Assembly (NCBI GenBank): GCA_002270565.1
Contig: NQMI01000250.1
Location: 1-36,468 of the forward strand
Reading direction: 5' to 3'
DNA length: 36,468 bases
Source: Stenocarpella maydis
Lineage: Eukaryota > Ascomycota > Sordariomycetes > Diaporthales > Diaporthaceae
Shown: positions 12,002-22,568 of the stretch, piece by piece
Position numbering within the stretch: the stretch's first letter is position 1
How the letters are laid out: every line of letters starts with the position of its first letter
Translations under genes and position numbers: made by a program
The notes under the pieces: model-generated
Told to the model about the DNA's origin: nothing
Database searches by the model: none
Seen by the model: the letters and a program-made list of their open reading frames with translations, nothing else

Positions 12002-13677
12002 TTCTTCTCCCTTCCCTATACCGAGGGGCGAGACAGTAACCAAGCCTAGAAGTCAGCACAGGGCCGAGCACATGGATGAGAGCCCAGGCAGACCGGTCGG
12101 ACAGGTAGGTGTATGTGCGTGGTTGTGGGTCACCTCCCACCTGGGTGGCGAGTGAGCAGCGCGTCGAAATTTTCGGTTGGGATCTCGAAGCTGGCCGGCC
12201 ACTCCGCGGAAGGACGGGCCTCGCGGACCAAGAGTCCTGCTTTATTATCGGGCCAATGGAGCCTCATCCGGTGGGCTCTGGGAACCCAGAAGCAGGAAAT
12301 AGATCTCCAATGTCGTGTGCAATGTGTTACTGGAGTGTCGAGACGTGTGACCATCTTTTCCAAGACATAGTGGCGCCAATCGGCTCTCGGTATGGTAGTG
12401 TCGAGGTGGATAGCGGCCCCCTAGCGATGCCGTAAGTCGGAATTGACGGTCCGGCTAGTTTTGTCTCATTGGGAGTCCTCGGGGAGGAAGGAGCCTTGGG
12501 GAGGCCAGTGCGATGGGTTGAAAGTGTAATTTCCGGGGCAGAAGCTTCTGGGTGAGCAATCCGTGAGCAGCTCGCTATCGCTGGCAGGCCGAGGGATGAG
12601 TGAGAGCTAAGAAGGCTTGGAAATGCCAACGGGCAACGCCGAGGCCACGGTTCCAGACGGGTTGGGAGGAAACTGGATAGCCAAAAGCCATGGTGAGTTG
12701 CCTTTCCTCTGTTCTGAGTGCGAACAGCGCCCACGAGGATGGCATCCGCTACCATTTCTTGTCACGTCAGTGTCTCAGTGTAACGATTCAGTCCCCGGCC
12801 TATTCGAGTCGTGCCCTTCTTGCTATTCGGTAATTCTAATCGGCTGTATTGCCTCCATGTCCTGCCGTGCGCAACATCCTCACTCCCTACTCGCTGATGC
12901 TTAGCCCAAGAGCTGACTACCAGGACTACCAAAGCTTTTCTTTCTCGTCACGATGAACACCTGACGCTCGCCTGGGGTGCCCCCAAAGGCTGGCAGCTGG
13001 TAGTCGTGTCCCATGAGGCGGGCTGATGTCACTTTGGGGTCCGGATCGCCCGTACTGAATGGCCCCCGGCCATCACTGATATGTGCCTGGTCCAATTGGC
13101 TTTCACTGGTCTGCGCCAATACGTCTTAGAGTCAAGTCCCCTAGCTACGTAGGTTCCAACTGCAGGCTAGCGATGGCGGGCGGGCGGTGACGGGCCCCGA
13201 CCTGAAGTTTAAATTCCTTCTGCGGCAGTTCTAGAAGGCCCAACAGTGGCGGGGTGGCGAGCGACTTATTAGGCGTGACTGCAGGACTGTATTAGTCCAG
13301 CCTTTCGTATGCCTCAGCAAACAACGGCATGACCGCCAATTTTCACCCCGGCACTCGCTGTGCTTGGTTGCGCCAAATTTGGTAGTATTAATGAATACAC
13401 TGCAGTATAACACTGCAACTGATCGTTCCCCGTTGAACAATAATACGCCGTGTAAGCCTTCCAAAGGCTCTCTTGGGTGCATGCTCGTACCTTGGGCACG
13501 GCCATCTGGACTCCCATTACACATGCCGCGCTGTCGGAGCGCAAGTACCACCCATTCCAACGATTCCCTGGCCTCAGTAACATGGTAGGTTACCCCTCCC
13601 GCACGCTCGAGGTGTTCGACACACTCGCGTCTGGGTGGGCCTGGATTTCTAAATCCACGGTTGTAAGGAATCTGCCG
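12002..13677. other. Intergenic region: permease promoter side and MOB3 3' side
   Basis: No gene recognised. The left part should hold the permease promoter and leader. I looked by eye for the published UaY-type site TCGG-N6-CCGA within about 500 bp of the permease start and saw only half-sites (for example near 12174 and 12248). Small open frames such as 12901-13119 on - have no recognisable motif. Base composition is less GC-rich around 13330-13460. Confidence 0.5.
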
Positions 13678-15249
13678 CTACGAATCCTTGTTGAGCGGCT
13701 CATCGGCCTTGCCGTTCCCCTCTTTACCGGTCGCTTCCTGCGGCGTAACTTTCTCCTCAGTCTTGGCCGGGTAGAACTCATGGTTCTGATTCGCAGCCTG
13801 CTCCGTCGCAGAACCTTGTGTGTTGGTTGTCGCGAGATCGTCTGCGCTCTCGGTAGAGGCTGTCTCCTTTGATGTTTCATTCACACCGGCTTGGGCCTCC
13901 TGTTCGTCTTGATCATCATTCTGGTCCGCGGGTTCCGCGGGTTCCGCGGGCTCCGCATCATCGGTTTCGTTTGGGGCATCGCCTTTCCGCGCAGACTGAG
14001 AAGGTTCATCGGCCTCCTGTGGCTGAGCTACAGAGGATGAGGGCTCCCCATCGGCCATGGGCTCATTCTGGAACGCAGAAGTCCCCTCTCCCTTGGCAGC
14101 CTTCTGATTCAGCCCTTCCATCATCCCCTGTTCAACAATGACGGGTACCTCTGTCCCCTCGGACTCCTCCGCTACAGTCTCCGGTGTTGAGATGCGCATT
14201 TCCCTGAGCCTGCCGGAGACATCTGCGCTCTCGTCCTCGTCTGCCTCCATCACTGTCGTCACAGCGCTCCCCGTAGACGGGTTACTTCTTATATGCCGTC
14301 GAGTGTTGGTTCTTCCCGCTGGTAGAAAGTTGTCGTCATCAGAATGCTGCTGGATTGTGGGCGTCTGCAGCTGCGACTGGTGCTCCTTCTTGCCCCCCCT
14401 ATCCGTGGACTCGGCAGCAGCCGCAGCACTCTCTAGCCCTTCGGCCTCTGGGGGCAATTTGTAGTTCTCGGCCGGCAATGTGTCGAACATGTCGCAAACT
14501 GTCTTGAAGAATACATATAAACCAGTCTGCCCTTCCACAGACCAGAAGACGCCCCTGTGCTGGAACCACGCGTGGGCGAAGATACGGTGAAGACGTCGAA
14601 ATACGTTGACGAGATTTTTGACGGCGGTATTCTTGTCATGGCCAGAGCCGTCGCCACCTGACAGCGCGACAAAGCGCGAGGGAAACACCTTTAAGTTCGT
14701 CACGACGTTTGCTGCCCAGTCGAGGGTGTGGCAGCAGTAATCGATGGCGCAGCACGATTTCGGTTGCTCATGCACGGCGCACAGGAACTGCCACTCTGAA
14801 GCGCGCATCTCCGGGCACGTGTTGAAGCTGCACGGTGGAGTATCAAAGAGGAAGCCGACGATCAGGCTGTTGCATTGCGCGACGAGGAACCGGCACAGCT
14901 CGTAGAGCCACAGTGTCTTGTCGGTCGATTGAGGGGGTGTCGCTAGAAGCGTGGCGATGTCTCGGGTGATTGGTCGCGTGTTGTTCGCGGTATGGTAGTA
15001 GTGGAGGGCGGCCAGGTGCTCTTGGAGTTGAAACGCGGAGTCGAGCTCGTTCAAGGGCACAAGTGGTGGGCCAGCGGCCATGTCGGCGCTCTTGGTTCCA
15101 GGATGTATGCGTCTTCTCGAGTTGGCGTTGAGTATTGTCTGCTCCATCTTCTGCGACTCTTGATCTGCGGGTAAGCCAGGAGATCTGGGGCCGATCTGGA
15201 TCTCGGCCGGGGGAGGAGGGCTAGGGAGACGAGGTGACATGGCCGCCAT
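13678..15249 (-). CDS. mob3: MOB3/phocein (MOB4-type), STRIPAK complex subunit
   Basis: An intronless gene of 523 residues, starting at the ATG of MAAMSPRL (A at -3, G at +4); the ATG three codons later is an alternative. The Mob/phocein domain spans about residues 45-262. It starts with RRRIHPGTKSADM and carries the conserved block SEWQFLCAVHEQPKSCCAIDY. The expected zinc ligands are present: Cys140 and Cys145 (C-x4-C), His226 and His231 (H-x4-H). The features match phocein rather than the kinase-activating MOB1 group. In Sordaria macrospora, MOB3 works in STRIPAK and is needed for hyphal fusion and fruiting-body development. Residues 263-523 are a long acidic, Ser/Glu-rich disordered tail absent from animal MOB4, with a Pro-Ala-Glu repeat from a 9-bp tandem repeat at 13926-13956. 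The gene is divergent from zng1. Confidence 0.88.
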   Translation of the reverse strand: MAAMSPRLPSPPPPAEIQIGPRSPGLPADQESQKMEQTILNANSRRRIHPGTKSADMAAGPPLVPLNELDSAFQLQEHLAALHYYHTANNTRPITRDIATLLATPPQSTDKTLWLYELCRFLVAQCNSLIVGFLFDTPPCSFNTCPEMRASEWQFLCAVHEQPKSCCAIDYCCHTLDWAANVVTNLKVFPSRFVALSGGDGSGHDKNTAVKNLVNVFRRLHRIFAHAWFQHRGVFWSVEGQTGLYVFFKTVCDMFDTLPAENYKLPPEAEGLESAAAAAESTDRGGKKEHQSQLQTPTIQQHSDDDNFLPAGRTNTRRHIRSNPSTGSAVTTVMEADEDESADVSGRLREMRISTPETVAEESEGTEVPVIVEQGMMEGLNQKAAKGEGTSAFQNEPMADGEPSSSVAQPQEADEPSQSARKGDAPNETDDAEPAEPAEPADQNDDQDEQEAQAGVNETSKETASTESADDLATTNTQGSATEQAANQNHEFYPAKTEEKVTPQEATGKEGNGKADEPLNKDS

Positions 15250-15958
15250 CTTGGGAGGGCACCCGGCTGGGTGGAGGAAGACGCGACTGAGCAAGAGAAA
15301 GGTGGCTTGAAGGAAACCGACCACGAGGCGTCAGTCGCTAGGAAGACTCGTTGCTCTTTGTTCCCTTGGGATTTAATGCACCGCGATCGACAATTTACTG
15401 GCCGAGTGCAAATGGTAAGGTACGCGAATAATAAAGTGGCAAAAGTAGAGGCTCCACAGATGCGAATGTGAAGTTGTTGTCGATCGAAGGCCAGAGCTGC
15501 AGACTGCCTGCGGCTAAATCAAGCGAGGGTGGGCCCAGGCTGGGAGCTTTGAGTTGTCGAGCACGAGCGTCTTGGGCGCTGATTCGCCTTAGCTAAGCGC
15601 CCTCGCCCCTGGCGCAGCTTTATCGATAGCGTTGCGCAAGAGCTCTACTCCACTAGGCACAGTATGGAGTACAGTACGGAGTCCATACCTACACTACTCG
15701 GGGCTTGCTACAGGTGTGTGGGGTTGGGGTGACGACGGAGGGCATTTTGTCAGTCACTGCATTGCTCAACTACAGGTCCAGAGCAGACTCCTGCAGAAGG
15801 TGATAGATAATATCATCCAAGGTTTTTTTTTTTTTTTTTCATTCTTAAGATCCTCCCATACAACTTTTGACGACTCAACGAGAAACTTGTCTCGCATCGT
15901 TCAGACTTTGTATCAGCGAAGTTCTCTCGCCCATCTTCCTGAACAAATACAAGCCATC
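15250..15958. promoter_or_regulatory. Shared divergent promoter of mob3 and zng1
   Basis: The 709 bp between two divergent start codons must hold both promoters. Visible elements are a T17 tract at 15823-15839 upstream of the zng1 ATG and an imperfect inverted repeat with TATGGA and TCCATA arms at 15663-15687. I found only AAGGT-like halves of the yeast Zap1 zinc-responsive element, not a complete site. Confidence 0.6.
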
Positions 15959-17415
15959 ATGGACTCAGACGATGACGCCCCTCCCGCCCTGATTGAAACC
16001 GGCCATGATTTGGCAGAAGAGGAGGTCACCGCCAAAGTCCCCATAACAATAGTCACCGGTACTCACTAATGAAACCACGAGACCCCGCACACCGGTAGAG
16101 TTGCATAGCATGGGCTGACCCGTCGCCCACAGGATATTTGGGGGCGGGAAAGACAACACTTCTGAATTATATCTTGACAGCACAACATGGAAAGAAGATC
16201 GCTGTCATCATGAATGGTCTGAGAGCTCCACGGCGCCGTCCCGCCATATCGTATGTATGACAAGTTTCTGACACGCAGTGTAGAATTCGGAGACTGTACG
16301 TACTCATAACAGTGCATGTCAACCAACTCGCATTAATCCGTCACCTAGCGTTGGACATTGAGAAGTCACTCACTGTCAACAAAGACGGCGAGTCTGTGGA
16401 GGAGTGGCTGGAGGTCGGCAATGGCTGCATCTGCTGCTCGGTCAAGTAAGCTGGCCGAAACACTTGACGGAAGACTAGCCCATCTCACGACTTGAACAGG
16501 GACACGGGAGTCAATGCGATCGAGAGCCTAATGGCGAAGAAAGGAAAATTCGACTATATCCTGCTCGAGACTACAGGTCTTGCAGACCCCGGGAACCTGG
16601 CGCCCCTGTTCTGGGTCGACGAAGGGCTTGCCAGTACAATCTACCTCGACGGCATTGTCACCCTGGTTGACGCCAAGAACATTCTGAAGAGCCTCGATGA
16701 CCCGGCGGGTAAGGTCGACGGACACGAAGAGAGCGACCATCACGGCCCCGTCATGACGACGGCCCACGTTCAGATTTCTCACGCGGACGTCATCGTCATC
16801 AACAAGACGGACCTTGTGAGCGAGCAGGAGCTCCAGGCTGTCCAGGACAGGATCAGGTCCATAAATGGGCTCGCAAAGATCCACCTCACCAAGGAGAGCG
16901 CCGTACCGCAGCTGGAGGGGTTGCTGCTCGACCTTCACGCTTACGAAGACGTCGTTGAGCTTGACAACTCCAAGGGACACAGCCACCTGGATCCGGTCAG
17001 TCACCTGTTTCCCAGCCTCCCCAGCGGAGCTGCTGTTGTACAATTCATGTTTCGTGTCGAACTAGACGCTAATGCCTTCAAGACCATATCAACGATATCC
17101 ATACCGCTTCCAGTGCTCGATATGGAGCAGGTGGGCAGGGTAGACGCGTGGCTGCGGTCAGTTCTCTGGGAAGGTATCTTGCCGAATGACAGCGATGAGC
17201 ACAAGGACCCGTTTGAGATCCACCGTCTCAAGGGACGTCTGGTGTTACAACCAGGTGGGGCAAAGATCATACAAGGCGTCCGGGAGCTCTTTGAGATCTT
17301 CGATGCTCCGTCTGGAGACGTTGAAAGCGGGAGTGAGTTAGGCAAGGTAGTCCTCATTGGCAGCCATGTTACCGACTTCGATTTCCAGGGGAGTCTTGTG
17401 GCAGCCATTTCATAG
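15959..17415 (+). CDS. zng1: ZNG1-type zinc chaperone GTPase (CobW/COG0523 family)
   Basis: Five exons: 15959-16058, 16133-16216, 16284-16295, 16349-16445 and 16500-17415, giving 402 residues. Introns are 74, 67, 53 and 54 bp. Domain order is canonical: Walker [10 protein letters not shown] (residues 34-42), EFGDS with switch region (62-66), the metal-binding GCICC motif (91-95), [13 protein letters not shown], and the base-recognition motif NKTD (199-202). A His-rich stretch lies near 173-179, and the CobW C-terminal domain includes [10 protein letters not shown]. Family members hydrolyse GTP to hand zinc to client proteins; ZNG1 activates methionine aminopeptidase 1. The acidic N-terminus [13 protein letters not shown] occupies the place of the vertebrate client-recognition motif, but equivalence is only an inference. 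The 12-nt third exon is required, because the EFGD motif is encoded nowhere else. Confidence 0.9.
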
Positions 17416-18201
17416 CCAGAGTGCAGAGGAACCTATGAATGCCAGTTATTGAATACAGCACGATGATGATGATGATGATAATGATTTTAAGCATTTATTT
17501 ATTTATTAAGAGTTTTACTTCATTAGCTTATAAATAAGTTCAATAACTAGTTATTAATATTTTTACTTATTATATAGATTAAGCTATAATGTAAGATGAA
17601 CGATATATGTTATTATTGTCTTTAATAGTGAAAATTTTCTTTTAAGTTAGGGGCAGAGAATTGGATAATAATTATTATTATTTCATTATTTTGCTGCATT
17701 TACACGCTCCTCAGAGTTAAGGAACTTGATTGTATATGGCGGAAGAGAACTTGGAGAAGGATGAGGCTGCAGCTCATCTTTGGACGCCATTACTCGTAGG
17801 GCCTAGCGCATCAAACGGCACCCTGGCTTCCCCAATCTTCGCTTTAGGCCTGGAGGTGCCTTCCCTGGTGGGGGGTTGTGACTGGATAATCCGGGCACTC
17901 AAGCACTCGAGCCTGGCTCTGGCGGCGGAACGAGTCCGTGCACCTGCTTGTGCATGATGGCCCGCAGGCGGGAGCCTCTTTGCTGGAGTTCGTGAGCAGC
18001 CTCCTGCTAGAAGGCAACCTCAACTGCACTTCCCACCCACCCTCGACGACACCAGGAACCTCAACGATCCCACGCCGGCCCCAGCCCCATCGCGAGAAAC
18101 CGAGACGAATCCTCGGAAATACCTACACACACATTTGAATCTTTACGAGCCACTCGGCCCACATAAGCCGTTGGGAGGATTTCGGCAAAGAGTTGGCAGC
18201 C
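17416..18201. other. Intergenic region with an AT-rich island
   Basis: It contains the zng1 3' region, a GAT repeat at about 17463-17477, the AT-rich block described separately, and the NOT2 promoter from about 17720. The small open frame at 17730-17957 has no recognisable content. Confidence 0.5.
17455..17700. other. AT-rich island
   Basis: About 250 bp composed mostly of A and T, with TTATTTATTTATTAA-type and TTATTATTATT motifs, between GC-rich genes. It may be a polyadenylation and terminator region, a matrix-attachment-like element, or a short transposon remnant changed by repeat-induced point mutation. No terminal repeats or coding traces were seen. Confidence 0.7.
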
Positions 18202-20947
18202 ATGAATAGGACAGGTAGGATGATAGTGAACTGCCGTTGCACCTACACGATCCTGGCCCCTCTGCCCCTAAGCTCCGCTGTCTATGGAGCTGCGATCGGG
18301 TCAATCGTGTCCGTTCAGAGATGCGACGCCGTTTCTGGGTGCCCGAGCCGGTCAGGAACAGTATACACCTGCTCAGTTGTTGCAAGACAACTGCCCATCT
18401 GTGTTGCGCCCCGATACCGAAGCTGCGAGGCTCGCTGGTCCATGGCCATTCCCAGCTGGCTTCCTCTTGGTGGGGCCCTGGAACCTATGGAGCAAGGACA
18501 CGCTGTCTCAGATGTCCTAGCTATGGGATGAGACTACCTCTGTCTGCGCACTGCATCGCGCATCGTCAGATCATATCACACCGCCCACGTAAATGGCCAA
18601 ACAGATAGCTAACAAAGGCCGTGTTGATCAGGTACAGTTCCCCAATCAATGAGGGGGATGCCAGGTGGCTTTGGGGGAGGTCAGCAATCACAACACGGCG
18701 GGCGAGCTGGTGGAAATAGGTTACCAAATGGAAAGCTGGGTAAGGGACAAAGGACCACAGCATGTGTACATCACAATGGCGCTGATGTCTGCAGCAACAC
18801 CAGTGAATAACGCCTCTGGCTGGGCTTTCGGAGGAGTTGGTCCGATGAGCTCTGGCGGCATCCCAAATCCCACAAGGCAGCTGGGTGGGAGTGCAACTTT
18901 TGCCCAAAGCCTAAGTGGCTCGACGCCTGCGACACCACTCGACCTATCGTAGGTGCAACACCAAAACCCCCGCCGGCCTCCCTTCTGTACCGGTTTTAGG
19001 GCCGAGGGTCCATGGCTGTGCTTTCCTCTACTAGTGTCGCTTTGTGTACGGGGTTCCCCGTTTTTTTCTCCCCCCCTCGCGCATCATGACGCTCTCACCC
19101 ACCTTGAAGCCAAAGTTGGTGGCGAGGTTGAAGGTGTCAGCCCCTCCACGAGCACCAGCAAAGTCTGGTCTACCTGACAAGACGTGGTCTCACATTGTCT
19201 CGGGTGATGCGAAGAAGGGCGATGCCAACGAGGAAAGCAAGGTGGAGGCAAACAACAAGCTGAAGCAGGGTGGTAATGTCTGGCCTCGACGAGCTGCTGC
19301 AGGCATGACTTCGGGCACTGCGCAAGGGTACCATTGGATTCCTCAAGCCCGCCCCTCTCATCAAACACACACGCACACACATGTACAATCACGTACAGTC
19401 ACAATCACATGCACAAATACGTTACCCCACTCCTTGCCAACTGACCTTCCTGCTTTCTACTCATGCATGCAAGCACAAATGCGATGATGTTTGTGACAGA
19501 GAGAACTGACATGCTACCACAGTGAATTCCCGCAACTAAGCAACAATGCCCCGTTCGCAGGCGGTGCGAACCAGGGCTTGTGGGCAGGGCAAGCTGCCAG
19601 GAACCTCGGAGGACCAGGGAATGGCCCCAGAACCCCGGCTTCTGCCATGTCCCAAGCTCAACAAGACGACCTGTTTTCTCCGTCGTCTAGACTTCCTTCC
19701 AGTCAGAACTCATTTCGATTCAGTAGCCAGGCTAGTATCGGCCAGGCGCAGCAATCTCAGCCCAGCGGCGGTGACGAGTTTCCGCCATTGAACAGGAACA
19801 GCAACGGTGAAATTGGTCAGGATCGAGTTGCAAGTCTCATGTCGGGGCTAAATATGGGCTCGCAAGCGCAAGCCGCGTCGGCACAAGCCAGGGGCTCTGG
19901 TAACGGACTTCTCAATGCGGTCACGGCAAATACCCGTGCGTCTGAGGCTCGTTCGCCAGTTGGTACGGTTGATTCCGAGCTCCGAACTGCCTTGCGCATC
20001 TCACTGAACTCCTTAGGCACCCGACCATCAGAAGGACGGTCCTCAATCACTGAGGATGATGCTCGACAGAAATCCGCGTATCGTGACGATGGTGCTGCGC
20101 GCCAACCAACGCTCCCTGACGGACCAAGTCAATCTACCGAAGCCAGGAACCCTCTTGGTGCTATTGGAAATGACGCGACAAGCGGTAAAGGCGTTGAGGC
20201 CCTGGCCGAAGCGTCGGCCACAGCTCAAGAGCCTCTTGCTGGCATGTCAGAAGCAGACAAATGGGGCATCAAGGGCCTGTTGACACTGATGGCGAAATAT
20301 CCCTCCTACCACGCCCTAGTTCACGGCCTGAACCCTGCGGAGCTGGGTCTTGATTTGAGCAGCGAGGCGTGAGTATTGCCATACCCCCTTACTTCCGTCG
20401 GACTTTGTTGACTAACGTGACACTGTGACAGTCGCATTACCGAACAGACTTTCTCGCTCACCAGCCACGAGCCACCGAAGCCACCACAGCCAAAGTTCAG
20501 CCTTCCAGAGTGCTACACCGTCAGGAACACGCAGCCCATTGAGCAGAAGATGCCGAACTTTACGGAAGAGACCCTACTCTACATGTTCTACTCGAGCCCG
20601 CAGGACAAGCACCAGTACCTGGCGGCGCAGCAACTGTAAGCCCTCTAGCCGGTCTTTTCGTCACATGCGCTAATTATGTGTGCAGGTACCAGCGGGGTTG
20701 GCGTTGGCACAAAGATCTCCGTGTGTGGCTGACCAAGGACGTGGAGATGCAGCCGGTCGCTGTCAGTCCAGAAGCTGAGCGAGGGTACTACGTGATCTGG
20801 AACGCCGAGACCTGGGCGAGGATGAGGGTAAGTCCTCTCGTCCACATGTTGTGTTCTTTTTACTGACCCTCAGCGCAGCAAGAGCTCACCCTTTACTACG
20901 CGGACCTTGAGACCTTCCCAGAACTCCCTGGAGGACCTCATAACTAG
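18202..20947 (+). CDS. not2: CCR4-NOT complex subunit NOT2 (Cdc36 family)
   Basis: Seven exons: 18202-18214, 18632-18739, 18795-18948, 19523-20368, 20432-20635, 20686-20827 and 20879-20947, giving 511 residues. The C-terminal NOT2/3/5 box starts near residue 375 and includes FSLPECYTVRNTQP, FYSSPQDKHQYLAAQQLYQRGWRWH and LRVWLTKD, ending in LTLYYADLETFPELPGG. The N-terminal part is Gly-, Ser- and Gln-rich and carries the family motifs MRGMPGGFGGG, FAQSLSGSTPATPLDLSEFP and GGDEFPPLNR. NOT2 bridges NOT1 and NOT3/5 in the deadenylase complex that controls mRNA decay and transcription. The first coding exon holds only four codons plus one base, joined to exon 2 across a 417-bp intron; intron 3 is 574 bp. 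Both are long for this window. A CTAAC branch site is visible in intron 4. The first exon is supported by MNR at the start and an intact frame, but needs transcript evidence. Confidence 0.85.
19364..19383. repeat. CA-rich dinucleotide stretch inside NOT2 intron 3
   Basis: An imperfect CA repeat within the 574-bp intron. It supports reading this stretch as non-coding. Confidence 0.7.
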
Positions 20948-21847
20948 GGGCCCAAATGTGGGCCCAAGGCGGTTCTCGGATTTTCCTCTTGGTCCTAAGT
21001 GCGACGCACGACAGACGATGCACGATCGAAAACTTTGTTTCCTGCGCTGTTCCTACTTAACGCTTTCGGACCAGTGCCACATGATGGCAGTTTCCACAGG
21101 GTATTCTTTCTGGCCAGCTGGACATCTCCCAAAAAGCAGGAATGAGAGCCAACGGATGGTTTCGTGTTCTGGTAACCTGCATTTGCACAGGCGTATCTCG
21201 TAGGGGCTACAATATGTGTCTTCGGAGGGTCCCTAGGCAGGACGAATAGGCTTTCGAGGGATTCTGGGTCTTAAAAAACGCTCTCGCCAGCAGGGTCTGC
21301 CGGCAAGAAATAATGAAAACAAAGAGAGTACTTCTCATGGACATTGAACGAGTCCTTTATTGATCACTTCAATTTTATGGGATCAGTGTTTTGCATGATG
21401 CGTGATGACATTCTCCCTGGGCTCAGTTGTTTTGGACATGGACCCGAACCCTGCCAGCTCCGGAATGGCTGAGGGGGGGGGGGGCCGGCCCCAGAGGGCT
21501 AAAGTAGTAGTAGATATACCAAGCTATCGGGCCCGAAAGCTGTTCTGCCGCTGCTGGCTCCAGCATCCATCTCCACTGCCGTTGCCGTCTCTCCGAAACC
21601 GAAGCCTCAAGCTCAGCATCCTTCCTCCCTCTTGGCGAGATTGACACCACCCCCAGTGCCCTCACTAGGCAGATAGGGATTTTCAGCTCGATCTGCGGAA
21701 TAGATCCCACGCAGGGCGGGAACGACTAGCAGCGGCCGCGCATCGGAACGAGCACGGGCGACCTGGACCACGTGTGCCCCCGACCTGAATCAAGGGATCA
21801 GCGGACGGAAGGGCGGTCCAAGGAACAAAGCAACCACGCAAGCAAAC
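20948..21847. other. Intergenic region between NOT2 and CUE1
   Basis: It contains the NOT2 3' region with an AATAATGAAAAC stretch near 21310, a G12 run at 21473-21484, and the CUE1 promoter. I see no coding sequence in it. Confidence 0.55.
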
Positions 21848-22568
21848 ATGGCTAATGATCAGATCAACCTGCCGTCGCTGGTGGTGATACTGGTGCTGTC
21901 GGGCCTGATCGTACGGTACCTGTTCTTCTCGTCGGCCCCGGGCAACCAGCAGCCTCGCGACTCGCTCTCGCAGATGAGGCAGCGCGAGGCGGCCGTCGAG
22001 AGGATACAGCAGATGTTCCCGCAGGTGGACCGAAGGACCATACTGTGGGACCTACAGCGGAACGGGGGCAGCATCGCGGCCACGACCGAGAAGATACTCT
22101 CCGGGAGGGTAGAGACGGTAAGTCCTCTCATCTCTGGTCCACCCACCCCCCCCCTTTTTTTTTCCTTAGCTGCGCGCAATCTACAATTTGTGGAACGTCT
22201 TCGCTGACTCTTTGTCACAGCCACCAATCACGTTCCAGCCGCCGCCGCCACCGGGCTCTAACGCGGCATCGCCGTCGGCGTCGCAGCCGGGCCCCCGGAG
22301 GCCGGCGGAGAAGCCGGCGCAACCGAACCTGATCCAGAGGTACAACCTGGAAGACAAGGTCAAGAAGCAGCAGCAGCAGCAGCAGCAGCAGCAGGGCGAG
22401 GGCGAGACATCGGGTGAGAGCGCCAGCAAGAAGGCATGGAGCAATAGCAAGGATGAGCGGCAGACGCTGCTGCAGAGGAGACGGGACGAGATGATCCTCG
22501 CGGCGAGACGGAAGATGGAGGCCAAGATCGCGGCCGAGAAGGCGGCATCGGCGACGGGGTCCCAGTAG
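21848..22568 (+). CDS. cue1: CUE1-like ER membrane ubiquitin-conjugation factor
   Basis: Two exons, 21848-22117 and 22221-22568, joined in phase 0 across a 103-bp intron (donor GTAAGT, CTGAC branch site, acceptor CACAG). The 205-residue protein matches the size of yeast Cue1. An N-terminal membrane anchor covers about residues 8-28 (LPSLVVILVLSGLIVRYLFF). A CUE ubiquitin-binding domain follows at about 46-88, with its MFP motif and the DLQRNGGS segment. A Pro-rich linker contains nine glutamines (22368-22394). The C-terminal Ubc7-binding helix is recognisable by ERQTLLQRRRDEMILAARR. Cue1 anchors and activates the E2 enzyme Ubc7 at the ER for degradation of misfolded proteins. Domain order is complete, so the gene looks functional. 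Confidence 0.9.
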
